Positions 8,511 through 15,530 of a stretch of 41,957 nucleotides of DNA are shown piece after piece. Location of the stretch: NCBI GenBank assembly GCA_003165595.1, contig PLWQ01000003.1, forward strand, positions 1 to 41,957, in the 5' to 3' direction. The position numbers and the translations under genes were made by a program. Source of the stretch: Fibrobacterota bacterium (GTDB lineage Bacteria; Fibrobacterota; Chitinivibrionia; Chitinivibrionales; FEN-1185). Numbering within the stretch: the stretch's first letter is position 1; every line of letters begins with the position of its first letter. Under the pieces are notes generated by a model, which saw only the letters and a program-made list of their open reading frames with translations, was not told the DNA's origin and searched no databases.

Positions 8511-9467
8511 TTATTCAACCACTATATGAATAGAGCCAGGTTCCTCTTGGTTAGCCTGGTTAGCCTTGATTTCTTCCCTTGCAAGTTTCCAAAGAAAGTC
8601 GCTTGCTTCCTCATGTTTACCCATTCCATCAAGAATTTCCACGATTGCCTTGTCCTTGGCATCCTTCGCCCACTTATCCGCAATAGCAATAATTGATTTC
8701 TGGTCGAAACGATTTTTAGTTCCTTCAATATCAAGGGCAAATCGATTTAGAAATCCTGCCGTATCTTTGGTTCCGTTCTTATCCTCAACGGTCTTGATTT
8801 TGGCTTGCAATTTTTTCAGGTATTCATTGAATGTCACGTCCGCATCTTCGATCATAATTCTAGTTTCCGAAAGCCTGTTTTCCACGTCACGAAAAATGAA
8901 AGGATGTCCGTCTAAGTATTTATCCTGAACTATTCTTACCACAGCGTCGAATAGATAAAAGTCGATAATCAATTCAAACGTCTTAGGCATCCAGTCTTCA
9001 AGCATTGACGGAAACCCAAGATCGTAGGTCTGTTCGGCAAGGTCATTGCCCTTTATCGTGTTTGCCATTGCCACTATATCCTGCAAAATTAGGGCGTTCA
9101 TAATTGACAATTGAAGAGAAGCCTTCAGCTTCAAGATTTCGGACTTGTGTTTCATTTTTTCATTGCTTTGATTTATTAATAACCTAAAAGCTTGATATTC
9201 TCCACGCAGTTTCCAGGCAATTCGATATTGCGCTCGTATGTCGTCCGGTTTGTGTCCCGGATGCTGTTCTTCCGCCTGCTTGTTCAGCATAAAAAACGGT
9301 TTTCCGAATGGCGTTTCTTCAGGACTCGAATAATTCAAGAAGGAATAATGGAACTCGTCTTCGGACGGATATTTTCGAAGCTCATCTGCAAGCCTTATGG
9401 CCCATTCCTTTGGGGTGAGCCTTATTTCCAAATTGTCGATGCGCTTCAATATTTGATTGGTGGTCAT
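8511..9467 (-). CDS. Unrecognised 318-residue protein in the SLOG operon
   Basis: I do not recognise this family. The protein is soluble, highly charged and predicted mostly helical, with no signal peptide or membrane segment. Helical, possibly coiled-coil stretches are apparent around residues 100-145 and 195-235. It overlaps the upstream 141-residue gene by four bases (ATGA) and ends 17 bp before the SLOG-PRTase gene, so the three genes are probably co-transcribed and translationally coupled. An AGGAA lies about seven bases before the ATG at 9467. It could be a partner of the SLOG protein or part of the element's replication or packaging machinery. Confidence 0.7.
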   Translation of the reverse strand: MTTNQILKRIDNLEIRLTPKEWAIRLADELRKYPSEDEFHYSFLNYSSPEETPFGKPFFMLNKQAEEQHPGHKPDDIRAQYRIAWKLRGEYQAFRLLINQSNEKMKHKSEILKLKASLQLSIMNALILQDIVAMANTIKGNDLAEQTYDLGFPSMLEDWMPKTFELIIDFYLFDAVVRIVQDKYLDGHPFIFRDVENRLSETRIMIEDADVTFNEYLKKLQAKIKTVEDKNGTKDTAGFLNRFALDIEGTKNRFDQKSIIAIADKWAKDAKDKAIVEILDGMGKHEEASDFLWKLAREEIKANQANQEEPGSIHIVVE

Positions 9468-9889
9468 ACGTCAATTCCTGTCATGTCCAGTGATGTTGAA
9501 GGTCTGTTTGTTTTTACGGCGGCTTCGATTGCTTCAATGCGTTTCTCAATGTCGCTTTGTTCAACGGCTTTGATAAGCACGCTTGCAAGGTATCCGAGGG
9601 TATTGGCGACACGTGGGTCGATTTGGCCCTTCCTGACTTGGTTAATGGTATCCGATAACAGGGGAACGGTGTCATGACAGTTTTCGATCTTCACGTCCGG
9701 CGTGTCCGCGTCAAGCGTCTTCATGTGGTTGTGTCTCCCGCCCAGGGATTGCGCTTCCCGCCTTCGTTCCGCTTTCTCCGGGTCATGGAAAAAACAGTAT
9801 TCCGATCCCGGAAGCGCGACTGCCTGACAATCCGATCCATCTGGCTTTTGGGCCTTACATGGGGTTTTATCGGTTCGCTGTTTTTCCAT
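9464..9889 (-). CDS. Small Cys/His-rich protein of mobile elements
   Basis: The 141-residue protein starts with a probable zinc-binding segment: CKAQKPDGSDC, then an alanine/leucine stretch, then YCFFHDP. A basic region and helical C-terminal part follow. This C-x8-9-C, C-x2-H pattern is common in short proteins of phages, plasmids and islands, some encoded near terminase or replication genes. The function is not established. It overlaps the 318-residue gene by four bases and is the first gene of the group ending in SLOG-PRTase. The iteron cluster at 9995-10073 lies directly upstream. No strong ribosome site precedes the ATG at 9889. Confidence 0.7.
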   Translation of the reverse strand: MEKQRTDKTPCKAQKPDGSDCQAVALPGSEYCFFHDPEKAERRREAQSLGGRHNHMKTLDADTPDVKIENCHDTVPLLSDTINQVRKGQIDPRVANTLGYLASVLIKAVEQSDIEKRIEAIEAAVKTNRPSTSLDMTGIDV

Positions 9890-9994
9890 GTTTTTGGCTA
9901 CTCTGGTTACTTAACAAGGCCGGGGGTACGCCCGGTGTTTCGGTTCTTGTACGCGATCATGCTCCGATGTTTGCAGGAAAGCCCCCCTGCTTGC

Positions 9995-10073
9995 TGCAAA
10001 CAGCATACAGCATTTTCTGCAAACAGAAAATGTGCAAACAGGCAAAACAGGTATTTCCTGTTTGCTGTTTGCA
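9995..10073. repeat. Iteron cluster, possible replication origin
   Basis: The motif TGCAAACAG occurs at 9995-10003, 10018-10026 and 10033-10041, with a variant at 10042-10050. Its complement CTGTTTGC occurs at 10058-10065, and CTGTTTGCA at 10065-10073. The second copy lies in a 9-bp-stem palindrome, CATTTTCTG/CAGAAAATG, at 10011-10032. The cluster is in the 218-bp gap immediately 3' of the primase/helicase gene and 5' of the Cys/His-rich gene. In phage satellites of the PICI type the origin lies just 3' of the rep gene and has iterons, so an origin is a good guess. An operator for the downstream operon is the alternative. Confidence 0.6.
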
Positions 10074-10107
10074 ATTGTACTTAAGGGCTGCAAGCACACA
10101 GGAACAA

Positions 10108-11955
10108 CTAAGCGACGTGATAAACAGTGGCATTCTTGTTCCCTTTCGAGGTGGTCAGTTTGCGGGCAATTACCAACCGTTCAAGAGCATCAACAGTCCT
10201 GTTTCGGCCAAGTTGCCCAGCCACCGCAGCCCGTACTGCGCTTTGTGTTGCGCTTCCGTTCAATCCTTGCACGGTTGTAAAAACAAGATCATCATCACTG
10301 CCGGTGTTGGCTCCTGGCCTACCTGGCTTCTTTAGCGGCACACTGTCAAGCATCGGGTCAGCCGTATGTATGGGGTATCCCCATTGCAGAGATAAGGGGT
10401 CAGGTGTCTTAAATTCCCGAAGTGAAAATTCCATCCGGTAAGCATCATCGGATTCAAGGGCCGAAAGGGTGCATACCGCATCTACGTCACGCATGGGCGC
10501 GCCCGAACCGGCAATCCTATCTATTGCTTCCTTTGACGCTGCTAAACCTTTGGCAAAGTGGGAAATTATTATCGTGGAAAAGCCGTTTCGTGAAAAATAC
10601 CGGTCCAATTCACCGTACAAATAGCCCATCGCCACAGTGTCATTTTCTGAAAAGTTCCTGATTTCTGAGGACCGCAAGAGCTTATACTGTGGGTCAAGAA
10701 TCACGGTTGAAATGGCATGCCCATCAATCGCAGCAACAATGGAGGGAAATAGCTCTTCAATGTTTTGACCATAGCCCCGCAAATGATGATAGGCGATATT
10801 GTCGGGCATCGGCCAGCGTAAAGCATCCGCGACTGCCTGGACACGATGCAAGTATGATCCTTCGTCAATCTCGAAATTTGCAACGTATACGTTCCCTTTT
10901 TTACAAGGGAAACCAAGCCAATCATGCCCGGACGCGATAGCCAAGGCAAGCCGTATTGCAAGGAATGATTTACAGGCCTTCGAGGGAGCGCCAATAAGCA
11001 TTTTGTGGGATTGCCGGAGAATGCCGCAGATGAGTTCGGGCTTCCGTTCGGGTATGCCATTTTTGATATAGTGCGCGCCCCATACTATTTCCGGTAGGCT
11101 GCATGCTTCTTCCTGTTCTTGAAAAGCAGTGGGCCTTTGATTGTCCGTCAAACCCCTTGCATAGCCGTCCCTTGCTGCTTCACTGGCTTCTCGTGGATCA
11201 AGGCCGCACAATTGCGCGCCGCATTCGAGTAATTTCCGGGAAACCTTTTCTTGAATTCGTTTTTGTCCCATTTCCCGCGCTGCCGCGTAAAGGGCATTAT
11301 GCCTGCTGCCCGGTTCAACGAATCCGAGAAGACAATCAAGCGTTGCATTCGTTAAACTCGCGGGGACTTTTTGAGGAAGGATTGCAACCGCGTTTTCCCA
11401 CATCCCGCTTATGAAGGTGTCTCCTCCCGTCTCCGGGTTTGGATCGTTAGGAAGCCAAAACTGTGTGAGCTTTTCAGTCTTTGGAAAAAGCTCGATACGG
11501 TCTCTTCTGTTGAAGCCCCATGAGCGGATTATTCCCAAGAATTCTAAAACGTCCATCGGGCCGGGTAAGAGGAAAATTGCCCGTATTCCTCGACCGCTCT
11601 TGCTCTTGAATAAAACCGGTTCCGTTTGAAAAAAGCGCGCCGTTTTCGGCTGCAAATCAACGTTTGGTTTTTGTCCTTCATGGGCGTCAAAATCCAAGGC
11701 AAAATATGATACCTTTCCGGCTTGATGCGGCACAATACCAGGGCGAACTGGATGCGCAATTGTAAACTGTTTATCGTATTTGTTTCGGGTCACAAAGGAA
11801 ACGCTCGGCAATGTGCCGTGTTTCCAGCATTCAATGGCCTTTTGGCATTCCCCTTTTTTGTAGAGCCAACCGAAAACCAAATCGGCGTTTTGAAGGCAGA
11901 CTTTATCATCTTCCGACCAAGGAAGAAGTTTTTCGGCAAGCTGTAAACGGTCCAT
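10108..11955 (-). CDS. Primase/RepA-like helicase replication protein
   Basis: The roughly 615-residue protein appears to combine an N-terminal primase-polymerase-like region (FALDFDAHEG near residue 85, KSGRGIRAIF near 120) with an AAA_25/RepA-like hexameric helicase domain and a C-terminal winged-helix-like end. The Walker A segment near residues 322-330 reads GAPSKACKS, with cysteine where glycine is canonical; RepA-like relatives tolerate variation here. A Walker B-like TVILDPQYK follows. The ATG at 11955 lies just after the stop of the small HTH gene (TAGATATG) with AGGA six bases upstream; the ATG at 11970 is the alternative. It probably initiates autonomous replication of the excised element. 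Confidence 0.8.
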   Translation of the reverse strand: MDRLQLAEKLLPWSEDDKVCLQNADLVFGWLYKKGECQKAIECWKHGTLPSVSFVTRNKYDKQFTIAHPVRPGIVPHQAGKVSYFALDFDAHEGQKPNVDLQPKTARFFQTEPVLFKSKSGRGIRAIFLLPGPMDVLEFLGIIRSWGFNRRDRIELFPKTEKLTQFWLPNDPNPETGGDTFISGMWENAVAILPQKVPASLTNATLDCLLGFVEPGSRHNALYAAAREMGQKRIQEKVSRKLLECGAQLCGLDPREASEAARDGYARGLTDNQRPTAFQEQEEACSLPEIVWGAHYIKNGIPERKPELICGILRQSHKMLIGAPSKACKSFLAIRLALAIASGHDWLGFPCKKGNVYVANFEIDEGSYLHRVQAVADALRWPMPDNIAYHHLRGYGQNIEELFPSIVAAIDGHAISTVILDPQYKLLRSSEIRNFSENDTVAMGYLYGELDRYFSRNGFSTIIISHFAKGLAASKEAIDRIAGSGAPMRDVDAVCTLSALESDDAYRMEFSLREFKTPDPLSLQWGYPIHTADPMLDSVPLKKPGRPGANTGSDDDLVFTTVQGLNGSATQSAVRAAVAGQLGRNRTVDALERLVIARKLTTSKGNKNATVYHVA

Positions 11956-11957
11956 AT

Positions 11958-12176
11958 CTAGTCCTGGCATCCTACAATAGCCGTTAATTTTGAGGCTTCC
12001 GCATTGCTCATTGCTTTTTCAAGCTGGCGTCTTTCCTCACTTGTTAATACAATAAAACCATTCAGCTTTGAAGACGCCACGCCCGGCGCAACGCCTATGG
12101 CGTTTCCAATCTCTCGGTTAGTCCAATTCAAGCGGCGTTTACGTTCCAGAAGGTCCAGTTGACGTTGGTAAACCAT
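11958..12176 (-). CDS. Small HTH DNA-binding protein
   Basis: The roughly 72-residue protein has a Cro/C1-like helix-turn-helix appearance: LNWTNREIGNAIGVAPGVASSKLNG, followed by a helical tail. The ATG at 12176 (MVYQRQ) is preceded by GGAGG at five bases, much better than upstream ATGs at 12188 and 12194. Its stop nearly abuts the primase start, so the two form an operon. The 10-bp periodic repeats at 12266-12300 lie about 90 bp upstream of its start, in the probable promoter. An autoregulator or a replication accessory factor are the likely roles. Confidence 0.7.
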   Translation of the reverse strand: MVYQRQLDLLERKRRLNWTNREIGNAIGVAPGVASSKLNGFIVLTSEERRQLEKAMSNAEASKLTAIVGCQD

Positions 12177-12265
12177 CTTCACCTCCATTACCATTTACGA
12201 AACAATAAAAGGAAACGGCCTGTCGCATTCGTCTATAGAATACAACAAGCCGTAAGATAAAGCTT

Positions 12266-12300
12266 TGGTACCAAGTGGTATCAAATGGTATGAAATGGTA
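12266..12300. repeat. Four TGGTA repeats with exact 10-bp period
   Basis: TGGTA occurs at 12266-12270, 12276-12280, 12286-12290 and 12296-12300, with related intervening bases (AAG/AAA before each later copy). A 10-bp spacing puts every copy on the same DNA face, which suggests cooperative protein binding. The array is in the 136-bp gap upstream of the HTH-primase operon. It could be an operator for that operon or a second iteron set. Confidence 0.65.
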
Positions 12301-12312
12301 TGTTACATGAAT

Positions 12313-14574
12313 CTATTTCCTTTTCAGTTTATCCCATACTTTTTTCAGGTTGCTTTGATTACCATTGGAAAAGCTTGCGGCATCCTTTTGGCTCCAACCG
12401 CCCAAGCTTGCTACCTCATAGAAAAGTATTCGATATATCTCCGTTTTTTCAACTTGGTTTGACGAACACCAACCAAAGAATGTCTCCCATGAATCTGATG
12501 TTCTTTTTGATGCCGTTTGGCTGTTTGTTATTTCCGAATAAGTAATTTGTATCTTGTAAGGTAGCTTCGAACAGGATGGGTACTTCTTCTTGAAATTGTT
12601 GCGCCAAATGCTTTCTTCGGCTGCCTTCAGTCCCGGCGAATTATCCACAGCGGATTCTGTTGCTGCTTTCTGATTGGCTATTTGTTGCGCTTGTATTTCC
12701 ATGCGAACGCTTTCCATTTTTAAACGATCTATCCAAATTCCCGCTCTGTCTTTGTCGTCTCTGTTCATTGTCGAATAACATGACAGTATTGTTTCTCCGG
12801 CCATTTCGGAAAGAGATTTTCTATCAGATAAAACCTTGGCTTCTTGGGGTAGCACTTTCCTATTGTAAATAATATTCTTTCTCCCTGCCAGATATGTGAA
12901 CACCTCAAAGCCATCCTTCCCAGGTTCTCCAAGATAATAAACGCATCCTGTAGGAAATCCTCTCAAAAGGATTTCGTAATCTTCCTTTTTAGGAAGGAGA
13001 ACATCCGCCAGATTTTCAAGACCAGCAAATAGGGCAAGGTGGCTGCCGGTCAGAATTCCCTCAACAAGCCCCCTCAATCCGATATGAAAACATTGCTTTG
13101 TTTCCTCTGTATCATCAAGTTTTTCAAGAAACCTGTCAAGGTAGTGGCAAAGTGAATATTTCTTGCGTTCGTAATCTTGAAGTTCAATGCCATCCGTGTA
13201 TTGTCCAGGTTGATAGACTGAGCCGTTTATCACACGGTTTCTTCGGAAGGCATCAAGGTCTTTGGCAAGCTCCATTAGCGCCCTACCGTCATTGGTGTTC
13301 AATTCAGTTGTGTTGAGAACGTCAAGCAGTTTGTTCCAACTTCTTTCTTGCTCTTTACAGGCTTCTTGATAACCTTGCGCATAAGTTACGTGCTTGTCTT
13401 TGATTTCTATAAGCGATCTTCTATTGTTCCACGCTTCGTGCCACGCTTCATAGGGCTTTTTCAATCTCTGAAAGTCTGCTTTGACAAAGGCCGCCGCCAT
13501 GCCGTTGCCGCCCTCCGCTCTCGGCTCCGGCATGCCGTCCTGTTTCTGTGCATTCATGGCACCTAGCATTTCGGTTAATTGCATCCGCGCCTCGATGTCC
13601 AGCCTTCTCAGTCTTTCGTCCGCCACTTCCGCCGCGTTGGGAATACCCTGTTTCTCATATAATTCAATCAACATTTTTCTTTCAATCCGTTCCCGCTCTT
13701 TGAAGAAATCGTCTGTCTTTATCTTATCGGTATAGAATTGTATAAATGCTTCTTCGTCCTGCCACTCTGTGGCAACGCCATACCTTGACTCACGGACTAC
13801 CCTTTTCGCGTTTTCTTCTACTAATCGTTGCGTTTCAGCATGGTACTTCAGCAGGTCTTTTCTCAGGTCGTCTTCTGAGATTTCATGCCCAAAATCCGGA
13901 GGTTCTGTTTTCACAGAATTGTTGTCCGTTGTCGTCTTAGCCGTTGGAAACAATTCCGCGTTCCTTAGGTATTCATGAGCATTCTTGAATGTTTGCGGCT
14001 CAATTTTATTTTGCAATATCTGTGCAAATGGATTCTCGAAACCCAAAGCCCCGATTGTCTGCGTTTCCCTGTCTTGAATCCCGCCGAACGCGCCAGCAAG
14101 AATATCCTTGGGGCGCCGAACATCGAATAGTCTCCAATTGGATGGCGCTAGTATTCTGCCCTTATCGTCAAGTTCAGGATAGAAGATTACGTCTTGAATA
14201 GATTGTTCACCGTTGCGATAGAACCAGTGGCATTGCGCAAAAATGCCTTCAAATCCAAGGAAGTGATTGAATGGAATACTGAGCCTTTGAAAGGCCTTGA
14301 ATATTCGTTCAAGACCCCTTACTGTCAATTGCAAATTAGGCTGCACAATTCCGCCGCGAATTAATTTGAGGCTATTGAACCATTCCAAGTTCAAACCTCG
14401 AACCTCTACTACGTCGCAATCTTCTTGAGTGCATGCCAAGAGAGGGTTGAAACAGTTTTCTTTGCGCAATTGGCGGGTGTAAATACTGCGGTTTCTTTTA
14501 AGGAAATCACGGTCGATATCGGTAGGAATTACCAGCTCAACAGGACTCTTCTTTTGTTCCACTTCATTACTCAT
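12313..14574 (-). CDS. Unrecognised 753-residue protein
   Basis: I do not recognise a family. The protein has no signal peptide or transmembrane segment. The N-terminal 200 residues look globular and rich in aromatics. The middle (about 230-420) is strongly charged and helical, with a probable coiled coil. A more globular part follows (about 450-600), and the C-terminal end is basic. The gene ends 136 bp upstream of the small HTH gene and starts 108 bp after the FRG gene, on the same strand. It may belong either to the replication half or the defence half of the element. The ATG at 14574 has no clear ribosome site. Confidence 0.7.
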   Translation of the reverse strand: MSNEVEQKKSPVELVIPTDIDRDFLKRNRSIYTRQLRKENCFNPLLACTQEDCDVVEVRGLNLEWFNSLKLIRGGIVQPNLQLTVRGLERIFKAFQRLSIPFNHFLGFEGIFAQCHWFYRNGEQSIQDVIFYPELDDKGRILAPSNWRLFDVRRPKDILAGAFGGIQDRETQTIGALGFENPFAQILQNKIEPQTFKNAHEYLRNAELFPTAKTTTDNNSVKTEPPDFGHEISEDDLRKDLLKYHAETQRLVEENAKRVVRESRYGVATEWQDEEAFIQFYTDKIKTDDFFKERERIERKMLIELYEKQGIPNAAEVADERLRRLDIEARMQLTEMLGAMNAQKQDGMPEPRAEGGNGMAAAFVKADFQRLKKPYEAWHEAWNNRRSLIEIKDKHVTYAQGYQEACKEQERSWNKLLDVLNTTELNTNDGRALMELAKDLDAFRRNRVINGSVYQPGQYTDGIELQDYERKKYSLCHYLDRFLEKLDDTEETKQCFHIGLRGLVEGILTGSHLALFAGLENLADVLLPKKEDYEILLRGFPTGCVYYLGEPGKDGFEVFTYLAGRKNIIYNRKVLPQEAKVLSDRKSLSEMAGETILSCYSTMNRDDKDRAGIWIDRLKMESVRMEIQAQQIANQKAATESAVDNSPGLKAAEESIWRNNFKKKYPSCSKLPYKIQITYSEITNSQTASKRTSDSWETFFGWCSSNQVEKTEIYRILFYEVASLGGWSQKDAASFSNGNQSNLKKVWDKLKRK

Positions 14575-14682
14575 GATTCATAGTGCACAACCAAAGTGCC
14601 CATTTTCAAAATATTGCACGGAAAAATTGGGAGGCAGCTCGCAGCCTCTCTTGTTTCTTCGAGGGTAGTACCTTTCCGACAA

Positions 14683-15489
14683 CTAAACCCCTCTAGAGAC
14701 ATTGCCAAACCTGTAGGCATGAAAGAAGTCCATGGCAGCCTTTTCTTTGGTCCCGAATAACTTGTACCCAGAGATATTCATTAACATTAAATCAGTATAC
14801 ACTTCGGAAGTCCAATCAGGATGAATTGCATATGTAACGACGGACATATGAGATTTTCCAAAAGAATCCAACAAATGGCTCTGTTGCCTCAAGACTCTTT
14901 CGTGAATGTAAGGTGACACCTTTCTATTCCCAACTATTCTTTTCACCAGACGTGCCATAGCTAGGTTTTTGTGGTTGACGGCAGCTATCCCAGGAAATTT
15001 ACGTGGGTCATCGGTTTGAAGAGGTTTGTTATCGTAGAAAAGCGCAAAATATGCGGCAATATAGGGTGAAAGAGTAAAATCGATGAAATGAGTATTGATT
15101 TCATGATGTTGCATTTGCCAAATCAAGTGTATTGCCCGTTGATAAGCCTCATGTGGAGTTTTTGTCCCTTCAGGCAGTTCCTGATCTGCACTCTCGTCTT
15201 TGAGATGCCGACAATAGGTTCCTAGACATTCTTCGTTTAATGAGTGATTGCCATTGTCAAAAAGACCAGTCTCAACCATTTGCCTGTAGGCATTTACGTA
15301 GTACGTAGCCAAATCACCCATTTTTATTTGAACGAAATTTCTTTCCAAGGAGGAATTAAGTTCCCAGGAGATATTCTTGTGACCGCGGAACAGAAACCCG
15401 TTCAGATGATCTTGCAGCAGACGAGCCTTTAGTTCGGTCCACGAACCAAGATGCAGCAGTTCAATACTTGAACTTGAGGAAATGATCAT
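14683..15489 (-). CDS. FRG-domain protein
   Basis: The 268-residue protein carries an FRG domain: FLFRGHKN with the name-giving F34-R35-G36, then a characteristic QHHEINTHFIDFTLSPYIAAYFA segment around residues 125-150, and a C-terminal ISGYKLFGTKEKAAMDF part. FRG domains often occur in defence islands and toxin-like proteins; their biochemical activity is not firmly defined. The gene starts 41 bp after the Mod methyltransferase stop on the same strand, so it is likely part of the res-mod transcript. It may be an accessory effector or an independent defence gene that hitchhikes. The ATG at 15489 was used; no strong ribosome site is seen. Confidence 0.82.
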   Translation of the reverse strand: MIISSSSSIELLHLGSWTELKARLLQDHLNGFLFRGHKNISWELNSSLERNFVQIKMGDLATYYVNAYRQMVETGLFDNGNHSLNEECLGTYCRHLKDESADQELPEGTKTPHEAYQRAIHLIWQMQHHEINTHFIDFTLSPYIAAYFALFYDNKPLQTDDPRKFPGIAAVNHKNLAMARLVKRIVGNRKVSPYIHERVLRQQSHLLDSFGKSHMSVVTYAIHPDWTSEVYTDLMLMNISGYKLFGTKEKAAMDFFHAYRFGNVSRGV

Positions 15490-15530
15490 GGAATTATTTC
15501 AGGCCCTTTCTCAGCTTTGCATCATGAAAT

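Noticed and set aside
9995-10073. CRISPR-like repeat array
   Set aside because: The repeats are short, occur in both orientations and have uneven spacing without spacers; no cas genes are present.
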